Source: Drosophila miranda (Eukaryota > Arthropoda > Insecta > Diptera > Drosophilidae). Taken from it: a DNA stretch of 64,000 nt. Numbering within the stretch: the first letter of the stretch is position 1; every line of letters starts with the position of its first letter. The translations under genes were made by a program, and so were the position numbers. The notes under the pieces were generated by a model that ran no database searches, was not told the origin of the DNA, and saw only the letters and a program-made list of their open reading frames with translations. This document shows positions 10,356 to 22,500 of the stretch, piece by piece. Where the stretch lies: assembly GCF_003369915.1 (NCBI RefSeq), contig NC_046677.1:8618001-8682000 (forward strand), written 5' to 3'.

Positions 10356-11640
10356 CTAAACGTGAACGAGAACGTAACGTATCGATGCACCGCTGGAATT
10401 ACGAAAGCGGCGTGTCTCTGTCGCTGGTCGTGGCAGATGTGGCAGAGGAACGTTTTGCTTCTGTCCGTTGTTTTCGCTTCTGCAAGGCTTCCTGCTTGGT
10501 GAAAATTTGCATTAATTATTTGTCCGATTTTGTTGTTACAATTAGAACTTACCTTTTTTTCTTCCGGGGTTCTTTTAAGGGTACGAATACGATTGTATAT
10601 ACAGTTAGTTCCCACCTTCCGGCACCAAAGAGTGTGGTCCTCCTGGGGACACAGCTCCAACAGCTGCCCAGCTCTCTGCATTGGGAGAAGTTCAGCTCCA
10701 TTCCTTCCTTCTTGTACATTTGGATAGCTCCGTCGCAGATTAGACGTGTCTCAGACGCGCTCATCCTGCTGTTTATGTTCTTCCGCGCTACCAGTTTTAC
10801 GTACAGTCTTTCCAGCTTAGAGCTGGACTGCAGCACGTCGACAACTGTTGGATTTGTAATGCTACCCCCCTGGGGGCTCCCCGCTGCCAACGGGAGCGGC
10901 TGCTCCTCTTGTGCCTCCGACAGCGGTGTGAGGGGTGGCAGAGGCTGCTCCTCTTTTACCATTAAACAGTCCAAGCTCTGCTGCAGATCCGCTTCAAACG
11001 GCGTCTGCTGTTGCTGTTCTGGCGTTTGTTGCTCATGCTGTTGCTCCTCAGATTGGCATGGGGAGCTCACATATGCCTCAGCCTTAGCCTGAGCCTGAGC
11101 AGTCGGCAGATGCTGCTGCTGCTGTTGGTGATGCGGCGATGTCAGTGTTGGTGATCAATGATGTAAAGACAAAAGATTACTTACTTTGATTGAGGCGTAG
11201 TGAATGAATGATGGCGCCGAGATTTGGGGCTGCTGCTGTTCAGCTAAAGGCTGTGCCGCCTGTTTCTGCTGCTGTGTCGCCGCCGGTTTCTGCTGCTATG
11301 TCTGCGCCTGAGGGAAAAGAAAGGATCATTCCATGATCAAATAACTCGATAAACACCGATATCCTTACCTGCACCTGCTGCTCCTTCGCAACTTCCTTCC
11401 AGAAATTCAGCATGTCGTGAACATGCTGTTCACTACATGTCCGGGCAGTGTGGATTACGTGTTGCCGATCGTATAGAGGTGGAGCTGCGCTCGGCACATA
11501 CGTTTGGGCGTACGGTATATGTTCGGCTCCAACGCCCGGAGGTGGAGCTGGAGCTGCGATCGGCACATATGTACGAAGAAGGTGCCAAACCGGTAGATGG
11601 CATCCATCCGGGCAATCCGCAATTAAAATTGAAAATGTTC
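10356..11640 (-). CDS. Unrecognised Gln-rich protein, 5' end uncertain
   Basis: Four minus-strand exons can be joined in phase: one ending at 11369 (upstream limit about 11640), 11185-11295, 10553-11121, and about 10356-10494 ending in TAG. The first exon encodes two related TYVP-x-AAP repeats and then HVHDMLNFWKEVAKEQ. The second is a 37-residue polyQ stretch. The third is acidic and Pro/Gln-rich, then KLERLYVKLVARKNINSR and ETRLICDGAIQMYKKEGMEL, which look like a folded helical segment. For exon 2 the nearer acceptor (after CCCTCAG) would place an in-frame TAG, and the acceptor 15 bp further (ACATAG) avoids it. No start codon was identified with confidence. The product could be a nuclear regulatory protein by composition only. 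Confidence 0.45.
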
Positions 11641-11649
11641 GACTTTTCT

Positions 11650-14177
11650 TCTTGAAACCAACTGCAGAATGAAAGGCATGAAAGAAAAGACAGCGTCTCT
11701 CCGGGACACCGTTATGTGCACATATGTATACATGATACGTTGCAAACATACAGGAAAACGGCGGTACAAAAAACCAATACGTGAGTCTCAGATTTAAATG
11801 CATGTGTGCGCCGTAAAAAACTGCTGCGATCGGGAGTACGATAAGGAAAGAGACAGCAAAAGAAAAGCTCGAAAATGAGTGACATATACATATGTACATA
11901 CATATGTATGTATGTGTGCCTGATAAAAAGCGGACAAGATCGTAAAAAGAGGATGCGAAGTAAGACAGGAGCAAAACAAAAGCACGAAAATCAGTGCTGT
12001 GTACAATTACTATTTTTACAATTTTATAATTTTATAAAATTATATGAAAACATTAATAAATTAATAGATAATAAATAAAAATGAAATAACCGAAAATAAA
12101 AATACATCATATATCAATATCAATACATGTATATCAATACAATATTAATAGTTCAAAGTACCGCAAGAGCCGCAAAAAACCGCGAATGGGATTATTACTC
12201 TCTTTTAAAGACTTTCTACTTTATTTTCACATACATTACATATTGCACAAACACGCAGAAGGTTAGTGTTTACTCCACACAAAACGAGCCCATTGATTTG
12301 GGTTCCTTTTTTTTTGTACAAAACAAAACGATATACAAATAACAAATTTTAACACAGAATGACTTTGAAGCTTTATGAGAATGAAAGGGTTACATTTTTA
12401 GCAAAAACATTCATTGATTTTTCATATATAGGAAAGAATATATTGAAATATAATTAATATTTGCTTCAACAAAATTTTCAAATTTATGCCAATTATTTGG
12501 GAATTCCGCCCAGTGTGCAGTGGCGCTACTATATTAACGCACACCCACACAATGGTTTGTGTCTTTGATAAATAACTTTCGCTGGGCGGCGCTAGTGAGT
12601 ACACAAAACCCGTTGACAATTTGAATGGAAAAAACATCTAAAACTACACTCTGAAGAAGCATCGCCATAATCCAAAAAAATAAGGTTCCTCCGATCACAG
12701 GAAGCCATAGCACGCCCAGATCTAGCACACAAATAGCCGAGAAAACTAAATAAGTACGACTTATCCTTATCCAAGGATCGAGGATATTTCTCCGATGACA
12801 GGAATCCATGGTACGCCTTATTGGCAATCAAATAACGGATAAACAAGATATACTATATCGGGCCTTGTGATCGGGGAAACATCCTCGATGGTGTCCATAT
12901 CAAAGATCAAGGATATTTTCAATAGTCTAGTGGGTTCTCAGGAGATTTAATACAATAAATTTATAATAATAAAGCAACAAAATAATATTCCGCTTCCTTC
13001 TGGCTAATAACGAGTCCTGTACTACTTGAGTATCGCGAAAGAAAATGATTTTGCTCATACATACTCGAAAGAGTAGTATATGTATTTGTTTGTAGCTACT
13101 CGTACTTTGACTTTATCTAGCTCTATCAAATTCGAGCAAACTCTTCAGTTTTCTGCACCGAGAGAAAGTTGCATATGCCAGCAAAAGATTTCCCCCCGGG
13201 AGAAGAACAACAACTTGGCTATTATCATTATTGTTATCGCTATTGAAAAGCGCTAATTGTGCGCAAATAATGAGCCAAACTCCAACCATATTCGTACGTG
13301 GCGGCATGCCGGAAAGCTCACACATGCAAAAACCTGTTGGGAAACTGCAAGCGAGGCAGAAAAGCGAGGCGCCACAGGATGCGAAGAAAGGCGAAAGTTT
13401 AGCGGCAGATGGAGATGTGCAGACGTTCGAATAAGTACGAGTATGTGTGGAATGTGGCATTTTTGGGGGTTAATTAGAATGGGTATTGAGAAACAATTCG
13501 AAGGGGAGTGTTGCCAGGATATCTCCTTTCATTCCCATGTATGGTATATTCGTATATACGCCCCATGTACGCCCAAACAAATGTCCTTTTCCTAGTGTCC
13601 GGTGTCACATAGTCGTGCTAGGAGCAAAAGCTAGTAGCACTGCGACGAGCGTCACGTGCATATGAAAATATTACGTTGGGCGCTTTATGAATGAAACATT
13701 TACTATTGCATACCTTCGCCTTTGCCTTCGCCTTCGCCGTTACCACCCCAGCCATATCCACTCCACTTTATGCCATACTGCTTGGGGCACCTTGACTACT
13801 GGCCGCACCGCCCAATCTCGCCCCCATTGCCACTCGGCCTGCCCGCAAGACACATGCGCAACGCCATCGCCAGGCAGCATTTGAATTTTGAATATGAATT
13901 TTGACACTTGATTATCAGCGCCGCTCGCAGTTCGCGGCCAGTTCCAACTGTGTGCAGACGTTCGTCCCCGGCAAGGCAAAAACTTTGGCAAACAAAAAAA
14001 CCGGAAAAAATAAATTTACATTAGTGCAGCGGAAACTCGGCTTGGGCGGCTATTTGGCCAGTGAAAGTGGCAACAACAAAGAGAAAGGATAAAAGAAAGG
14101 AGTACGACATTTAGGCAAAACTTTCGCACTTTGGTTGGCACTTTAGTGGATGTCGAAGCCAGACCAGAGCTGGGAAT
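11650..14177. other. Intergenic region upstream of the DIP gene
   Basis: Mostly AT-rich DNA without a supportable gene. It contains short ATACATATGTA-type stretches around 11885-11915 and the dispersed repeat copies at 12490-12930. The segment 13900-14177 directly before the start codon is the likely promoter and 5' UTR of the DIP gene. Confidence 0.6.
12490..12930 (+). repeat. Copies of a dispersed repeat, first cluster
   Basis: Two units about 101 bp apart share a pattern: GAT-ACAGGAA-CCAT-G-ACGCC, then CAAATA-C-GA-AAAC, then an AAGGATCGAGGATATTT-like link. They start near 12693 and 12794, and a further link block lies near 12905. The same family recurs at 40140-41130 in both orientations. 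Identity with a known fly element was not testable here. Confidence 0.6.
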
Positions 14178-17100
14178 ATGAGAAAAGCCTTCGCTGGTGT
14201 CTGGCTCCTGCTGCACTGCGTGTGTCTGAGCCGGGCCAGCTTCTCGGAGTTAAACAACTGTAAGTTGGCTCTAAATAGCTATCTAAAAGGGATGAACATT
14301 GCGTAGAATAAACTAAATAATTATAATTAATATCAACGAAAGCTTAAAAAAAGGTACAAAATAGATACCATATAAAATACAAGTTCTATGAAGATAATGT
14401 ACATTTAATTAAATATATTTCAAATACAACACCCAATTTAAAATTAACAGATGAAAAATCACTTGGAAATGTTTCAACTAAAAAATCGTCCCTTAACTTT
14501 AACGCGGTCTAGTCGATCCTTTAATTTTCAACCCACAAATATCAGTAAAACTTTGAGGAACATCAGTTAAACGGCAACATACTCGTAAATTTCTCAGCAA
14601 AGGTTTAGCTAATTGACTACATTTAACGTGGAAAATATCCGAAACAAAAGTACTAACAAAAAGCGTTATAAACACCAACAGAAGCAACAGCAGTGGGCGC
14701 CAAATGGTACGGGTGGCTACCGCCTGGCAATCGGAAGTCCAACGAGTCCATAAGTGAATAAACTGTGGCCAACATATTCCCCAGACAGAAGGGATAGGGA
14801 CGAGGAAGAAGAGCAGCGAGGAGCAGCAACTTCCGCTTGGAAAAATGTGCGCCAAAAAGCCCAAACCCAGCTCAAAAACCCAGCGCACATCACAGAAAAA
14901 CAAAACAAATTTTCCTTGACTTTGGGAAGCCGATAAATGCGATAAATACATCAGAAATATTGGTACACTTAAATCAATGTGCCAAATGCAAAATAAACAG
15001 AAATATTGGCAGGCTAGCCGCAGTGTGCGATAAGAAAGTGAGAAGTGAGTGGTTCGGGCCAAGAATGATGTCCCAAAACCCCCCGAACCCAAAACTCCAT
15101 TCCTCCTCCCAGCAGGCCATCAGACGGACAGCCAGACAGACAGACAGTCGCGGAAAGGCGACGTTTTTCCACTTCCTATTGCACTCAGCGCAATTTTCTT
15201 TCCACTCTTTTGTGGCTGGTCGTGCTACTGATTTTCTGCTGCTGAAGTGTTAAGGATGGCGGTGGTGCAGTACGGGTGCTGTCTTTTTTTTTTTTTGGCA
15301 GACATTGCGTGCTGGTTGTGCTGCGTTCCGCCTGCAAACGGCAGACAGTTGGAGTGTCTAACAGACAGGACATTCACTTTCCGTTTCAAGTTCAACAGTG
15401 TGGGGAAAGGACTCCTCCCTGGTGAAGATATATAGTAGGACCTGTAAGACAGAAGTTGGATTCCAGCTGTGACTCTTAGACATTAAAGATCGAAGCGAAA
15501 GCCAAGTATGACTCAAAGGAGAATTACCAAAGAGAATGCTAGCTGAATCTTAAAAACAATAGAAAAGCGAACGGAATCGGAGCAGCTTTTAGAAAGAGAA
15601 GAAAGATATATAGAGTCAAGAGACAACAATAGAACCCCTACGACCATATAGAGTATCGTATTCTATGCGACTACAGGGAATTTCCTGCCACAAAGTTAGA
15701 AACAGGAAAACCATTTAGCGGCCACAAAGTTAAATGCGAATTTGCATTACCTGCCAGACATACGTATGAAAAATATCCACATACTCGGGCACACAGAGGT
15801 GTATTATGGTTAAAAGTCTCGCTTGTCCCTTTCTTTGGAATGTTTCAATATGCAAACATGCAATAACCAAATTGCAATAACAGCAGCAACCATAGGCAGC
15901 CAAACAATGGCGAAAGGTAACCCCTACCCTATCCCGAACCGAACCATACCCAACACCCATAGGTAGTGGTGGAGTGGTGTGTGCCCGGCATACCGAACCC
16001 AAACATAATCGCAAATTATAGGCTATATAGCATGGCATCGTCGTAGGCTTCCTTCCCCCCAATTGGATGCTAGTTTGTGCTGAAAAACGCCCACACCCGC
16101 ACCGCAATCAGTGTAAGAGGTGATGGTGATGGCAGTGGTCGCGACGGGGCAAATGTAAGGGTGGAGCCATAGCCAGAGCCAGTAGCCAGCTTTTTACAAT
16201 TTTCTAGGTACTAGCAGCTCCCTCTGCTCTATTAGACTTTTGCATTTTTTCGGGTTATTATTTGGTCATAATTGTAATTTAGGTATTTGCTGTGTGTGAG
16301 GAAAAGAAGGACTCGACTCCACACTCCATGCTCCACTCCTCCTGACCGCAGCGTGGCCACAAAATCATGCTACTTGTTAGGCATGTGATGTGATTTCTAT
16401 TTTTTTGCCGCCTTTGTTAGGGGGTGTCAGGTCTGAGGTCTGAGGTCTGGACTTCTGTGTGTGCGGTTGGGTCTCCCAGCGGTTAGAGGCTGACGGGCAA
16501 ATGTCGAAGTCTTAGGCTTGTGGTCGGGGAGCGGAGCTTGACTGGAAATGATTGCGATGAGTTGAATTCCATTTACCCCCCTCCCATCTAAGAAATTATC
16601 AGTTTGAGCCTTGCAGGTTTTTGAACTTTTGTAAGATTAATTACTGAAAACTCTTAACGTTTCTTTGAATTCTTCTAATGCATGAAACTGAAACCTTCCT
16701 GCACATAATTTTACATCTTAAGAACCAAAAGACTGGCGGGGCGGTCATCCCTAATAAACAGTTAATTTAACTAATTGTTGGATTATTTGCTGTTTGCCTT
16801 CGCTTAATGTTAGCTTGGTCAAATTTATGGCCGCTGGATAATTTTAGGAAATTTCTATGACCACTTTGGCGGGGCATCTGGCAAGCGTTGACAACTTTCG
16901 CCTTAGGCCGTTGACATTCTGCAGACAGAGGCAGAAATGAGCGGGGAAAAGAAATTAAATAATTATATTTTTAAATGTGGATTAGAAATGGCCAACGATG
17001 AGAGGCGGCCGAACATTTCCGAAAAAACAAATTATTGTAAATTCAATTATATTTTCTCGCCCGAGTTCCTTTAAATGGGTACAGCGGAAAGGCCAACATC

Positions 17101-18545
17101 TAGCATTTGCAAGCCTCATAAACCACCCCCCTATTAGCCCATGGTGGACTGCTACCCCTGGCATATCTCACAGTTACGTTACGAGTATATCTGCCCCATT
17201 TAGTACTCTAATAAGCAGAGCCATAAATGTCAACCAACCTGCCTTTCTAGCGGATCCCAAGTTCAGTGGCCCCATCAACAATGTAACCAGTCCCGTGGGA
17301 CGCGACGCACTGCTCACTTGTGTGGTCCACGAGCTGGTTAGCTTCAAGGTGGCCTGGCTGCGGGTGGACACGCAGACCATTCTCAGCATACAAAACCATG
17401 TCATCACCAAGAATCATCGCATTGCCATCTCCCACACGGAGCATCGCATCTGGCAGCTGAAGATACGCGATGTCCAGGAATCAGATCGCGGATGGTTTGT
17501 ACTATTCAATAAGGGACAGGCCAAGAGCTGAAATATACCATGTTCGCTGCAGGTACATGTGCCAAATCAACACAGATCCCATGAAGAGTCAAATGGGTTA
17601 CCTGGATGTGGTGGTGCCACCCGATATCGTTGACTTTCAGACCAGCCAGGATGTGGTGCGTGCCACGGGACAGAACGTGACACTCACTTGCTATGCAACA
17701 GGCGTCCCCACGCCTACCATCACCTGGCGCCGCGAGGAGTCCACCCCACTCTGGCTAACAGACGAGGGCGATCGAGAAGTCTACAGCGTCGAAGGACAAA
17801 ATCTCACGCTGTGGCAAGTGCAGAGGACTCACATGGGTGCCTATCTGTGCATCGCTTCCAATGGCGTTCCTCCAACGGTGAGCAAGCGCGTCATGCTGGT
17901 GGTGAACTGTAAGTAGAGAGATTTATCTAGAATATATCATAAAAGTATCATTTCCTTTATTTTCCTGACAGTTGCGCCCACAATCTGGACACGATATGAT
18001 ACCATTTATGTGGGTCTGGGCCAGAAAGTGACCCTGGAATGCATCACAGAGTCGCAGCCGGCGTCAGTGAACTTCTGGCTGAAGGACACGGAGCTGCTGC
18101 AGGGTGGCTCCTACGAGTCCGTTGCAGTGGATCACGCCTATCGGATTGTGATGCGCATCACTCTGAGACCGGTGACCAAGCGAGACTTTGGCGAGTACAA
18201 ATGCATAGCGAAGAATGCGCTGGGCGAAACGGAGCGGAGTATCACAGTGCATCGTAAGTCGGTCCGGTCCACATACAACGATCTATATCTTACGCAGTCA
18301 TCTCTTCCTGTGATCACAGATAAAGCCAAGAAGCACGGACAGCATTCGCACCAAACTTCCGCGCACGAGAGTCAATTCATTGTCATCGAAGGTCTGTAGT
18401 CAGTGTAAAAATTCTAGAACATCTTTTCTTATATACTGTTTTACAACTTTCAGAATACTTGGCTAATATGGCTCATCGGTTCTGTAGTTTTCATTCGGTT
18501 TGGCTGATACTTTTGTGTTTTGTGAATAAAGTTTCCAGTTTTTGA
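14178..18545 (+). CDS. DIP-iota: Dpr-interacting immunoglobulin protein (DIP family)
   Basis: This is a neuronal cell-surface receptor with three Ig domains, of the family that binds Dpr proteins during synaptic partner matching. Exons 14178-14259, 17251-17494, 17553-17908, 17972-18253, 18320-18391 and 18454-18545 join in phase into 375 residues. A signal peptide (MRKAFAGVWLLLHCVCLSRA) precedes Ig1 (CVVHELVSFKVAWLRVDTQT ... RGWYMCQINT), Ig2 (VTLTCYATGVPTPTITWRRE ... GAYLCIASNGVPP) and Ig3 (VTLECITESQPASVNFWLKD ... GEYKCIAKNALGE). The protein ends in a short hydrophobic tail (FHSVWLILLCFVNKVSS), expected for a GPI-attachment signal. The intron 18254-18319 is 66 bp and stop-free. An AATAAA lies inside the last coding exon near 18525. 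The choice of DIP-iota rests on its small size and on the neighbouring genes and is tentative; DIP membership is solid. Confidence 0.9.
14260..17250 (+). other. First intron of the DIP gene
   Basis: A 3 kb intron separates the signal-peptide exon from the first Ig exon. An antisense open frame of about 197 codons at 14499-15092 has no homology I recognise and no start context, and I treat it as chance. Otherwise I see only low-complexity AT-rich DNA and a CTGAGGT tandem near 16430-16448. Confidence 0.7.
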
Positions 18546-19578
18546 ACAGTCAAACACTTGGCGTTTTGTCTTTTAGCCACTTTTGGGGCGTGGCTGCATC
18601 ATTTATATATATCCTAATTCACAAGTTCATATTAATTATTAAATATAATTTCGGTTACATAGAACTAGTACATAGACCGATTCCGGGATAAAGTAATGCA
18701 GGTGTGAGACATTGGACAATTAAAGAATTAAATTAATACCCCGCAGTTCCCCTGCGGCACATTCGTAGAATGATGCGAAAGACATTGATTCGTTGCAAAA
18801 ATTTCCCATAAGTGAACGAACCATTCAACACGAATGATACCAAATGAATTCCGATTCGAAGTGGAAAAAAGATTCAAAGGGCTTTAAATTTTTGCGTTTT
18901 AGATGAATATAGATAGAAAATTCCTATACTATAGAATACAAATATAGTAGATGTAATAAAATTTGTCAAATGAATATTGTATTGTTCAATGCAGAAATCT
19001 GCTGTCACGAATGTGTTGCAAATGGGACTTTGGCATAAAATCAACTCTTTTGATGCTGCTCTTTTTGGGTGCATACCCATAATCGTAAGCGTATTGATTA
19101 ATGTTTGATTTGCGGGCTAAATAAAATTGTTCTAGGTCCTCTATATAGGTTTATCATCTCGTCATCACACATTTAAAATTAACTACAGTTCGCTTTAGTT
19201 ATGTACAATTGGTTTGGTTCCTTAATCAAAGATCAATTGAATATTTAGCTAAGACTCGAATTGCAAACTTTACGCTTAACATAAAGAAAATTTAACTATA
19301 GGAGAATTCATTAAAGGTTAACAAGTGTCTGTCTAAAATGAACGATGGTCGTCTAGTTAGTCCCTTTCCATCCTTCCTTTCTGCTATTTTTTTGGGGGGC
19401 TTTGTGGCAATAAATTACGTGTGATAATTGTTAGAGCGTGTCGAGGTCGAGGTAGGCTAAATAGTTTGTTAGTTTTGGGGGTTTTTTTTTACTTACAAAC
19501 TAAGAGCGTGTTGTGTTTTATGTGAGGATGTGTTAATGCGCTAGCCTAAGACTGTTTTGTTTAGAAGTAATGCTATGC
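18546..19578. other. Intergenic between two convergent genes
   Basis: This holds the 3' UTRs of the DIP gene (+) and the HD-domain gene (-). The stretch is AT-rich with homopolymer T/G tracts near 19388 and 19475, and no gene is visible. Confidence 0.6.
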
Positions 19579-22500
19579 TCAACTTGAGCTGTCGTGCCCG
19601 TTGGCCAGTTTGGGAGGCGGCAACTCCATTTTGGGCACTTCAATGGCCGGCGGCGGTGTGGCGCCCTTTGCCTTGGCCAGTACATTCCTCTGCTCGTAGA
19701 TCTCGTTCACCAGCTTCTTAACAAACGGATGATTGAACTTTCCCTCCGTCGAGTCGAAGAACTCCTGATGCTTCAGCAGACAATTGTCGCGTTTCTCGTA
19801 CTCGAACGCCTGCATCACCATGTCCAGGCGATCCAGATCCTTGACGAACCTGCTCTCAGCGCTCTCTGCATGTTCGTACTCCTAAAGATAGATAAGAAAA
19901 TTGGTATACTTCGAAATTAAAGAATTGTCTGATAGATGTCTCACCTCGAAGAGCTCCATTATGCGCTTGCCGCGGGGTTCGATCAGTTTGCATATATCCT
20001 CCATAGCCTTGAACTCCATGGCCCGCTTTTCCTCCTTGGACACACCACAGAATGGGGTTATATCCCCCACTAGACTCTCCGCCAGGTCGTGCACCAGAGC
20101 CAGTTCCATGCACCGTATCTGGTTGAGTCCCTCGCTGCCATCCAGCAGAAATGTGAGCATGCTCATCCGATACATGTGACCCGATATCGATTCACAGTCG
20201 TTGACATCACGCAGCACCCATCCAGTGCGTTTGGTGTGCTGTTGGATAGAGAGGCAGGCAGGGTTATTGGAAATGTAATATATGAAATGTCGCTGGAACT
20301 GTGGCATCTTTCCATTGATTCCCTGCCGCCACACCAGTGAGCACTCCGCCTAATTAAAAACATTCGATGCCGAGCGACGTTGGTGACATCGTTGCACACA
20401 ACAAGGTTGATGCCTTGCTGACGCTGAGGCCCCTGCCACTGCCGCCGTCACCGCCACCGCCTTCAGGCCTTCAACTTAAACCTGCCATCGAGGGCGCTTA
20501 CACGCTTTCTAGACTGTTGCTATTTGATCAATAAAAGTTTTATTTATAGCAACCGTCGCTGCGGTATGCGGCAGGCGGTAGGGCAAACAAGGTCCCAGAG
20601 ACGTTGTTGCATGCCCATTGCTGAAGCTGATGCCTGCCTCTTGCCATTGAGTTTCCTGTTTAACCTAATGTCTTATATGACCAGACTATATTGTCAATAG
20701 TCTGTGACTTATCGGGCTACGTTGATTATCTCTGACCACCTCCGAGTTGTAGTCACGTAATGAAGTGCAATTGTTTGGCTTATCAACCAAATCGGCCAAC
20801 GCTAGTCAGAACGAGCTCTGAGGTTGAAACAACATGCATAATGATGCACAAAGTAAATGGATATAGCAGTTCCATATCATATCTCAATGATAGATACTAA
20901 TAACAACGATTTGAGGGCGTATATTGGGTTCAGTTGATTAATTGTGTTGTTGGATCGAACATCGAATTAATATTTACTTTATCTCTCGAGTATCAATTAA
21001 TGAAAGTAGTCTTCGATATGAACGAGATAGAAATCAAATGTCAAATGATAGTAGAATGTGAAGCATTTCTTTGTGAGTGTCAATAGGTTGGTGACAGTTT
21101 GACTGTGATCCATAATTTTCTGTAATTTTGCAGGGGATTTCTGTGTACTGGTCTAATACCTACTACATTTCCTTTAGCTCCAATCGTTCTCCAAAAAATA
21201 GTCTTTCAGTTTCTCTCATATTTCCTAAACTGACCAAAGTTCTCATTTCAGCTAATGGCTTCATTTCAGACTGCGTTCACAGATAGCATTCATTATTCAT
21301 TTCAATTTTGTTATGAAAACAGAATAGCGACGATCCCTCTCTCTTTCTCTCTCCTTCAACCCTCTATGTAGAGGTGCACACCACAAAAATTCTCCCAGAT
21401 AGCGTCTATATTTTGAAGGCCAAGATCAAAGTCACGCGTTGATTTGCCTTTCTTTTTTTTTTGTATAGCTTCTATGTCGCGCTCTATATACTACGCTACA
21501 TTTACCTATAAAGAAAAATTTAGAAAATTACCAATGGGAATATTTCGTTGTGGCTTTGTCGAATTCTGTTGTCCTACATACGTCAATGCTGACGATTGAG
21601 AATTATTCTCACTGAAATTTAAGATTATTTCTAGATATTTCAGCTAAAACCGAGTAAATACGAATTTAATGGAGGCTCACGTGAGCGCCAAAGTTTTTTG
21701 TTGATTTGGTTTTTTTTTCGAAGCTTCTCGGGTTCAGAAATCAATTCGATTGAGTGGCATTTCCATCGGTGGACGGCGGGGCAGTCTGATCAAACTGCAA
21801 TCGCTTTGGTTTTTGGTGGCCTTTTTTTCGATAAGGAAATGAGTCCCGTGTTCTCTTCTTCATTTCGTTGAAAGTTTCGAATGAGCTCTGATTAGATAAA
21901 CGTTAAGCTATCTCTAGCAGAGTTCGTGATAGAGGGTCTGTGGAACGTGTGCAGCTCTCTTGACTTTTGCGCTGTTTGCTTGGGCTTTTGTTGATTTAAA
22001 ACAGCTGTTCTTTGTCTCTGGCTAGGTCTTTGTTTATAGTTTATCGGTAGACTTACAGAATTACTAAGCTAATTTTAAGCAGAAACGACAATGTGTCTTA
22101 AGTATACTCGTACAGAGAGCATTGTTCAAGTATAATACACACGATTTATTGTATAAATATGTATGTTTTTTTTTTTTGGCAACCGACTAGACAAATTCAA
22201 GTGGAGAGGGACACAAGAGCGAGGTTGTCTCAAAGATTATACAATATTTTCACAAAAAGAAGCAACAAAAGAATGAAAAGAGCGTCGAAAGAATAGAATG
22301 AATTATACAAAAAATAAATAAATATACTTTCGCATTTGATTTTCTTTCGTTTTTGTTTACTTTCTTGTTGGCTATCTGTTCGCAAAATAAATTGGGGGAT
22401 TTTCAGTAAATATTTTGATAGAATTGATAGAATATGGCTATATCTATACGATCCTAATCCTCAGCAATCTTTATCCCCTCATATGACTCAATCTAATGTT

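Noticed and set aside
10256..11092. Long plus-strand frame of 278 codons with Cys-rich end
   Set aside because: Antisense of the Gln-rich minus-strand exons; the Cys and Ser runs are CAG repeats read backwards.
14499..15092. Antisense open frame of 197 codons with hydrophobic stretches in the DIP intron
   Set aside because: No homology I recognise, no splice or start context, and it lies in AT-rich intron DNA where such frames arise by chance.
18738..18755. Short CCGCAG...CTGCGG hairpin
   Set aside because: Six-bp stem only; too short for a microRNA precursor and not a known fly terminator.
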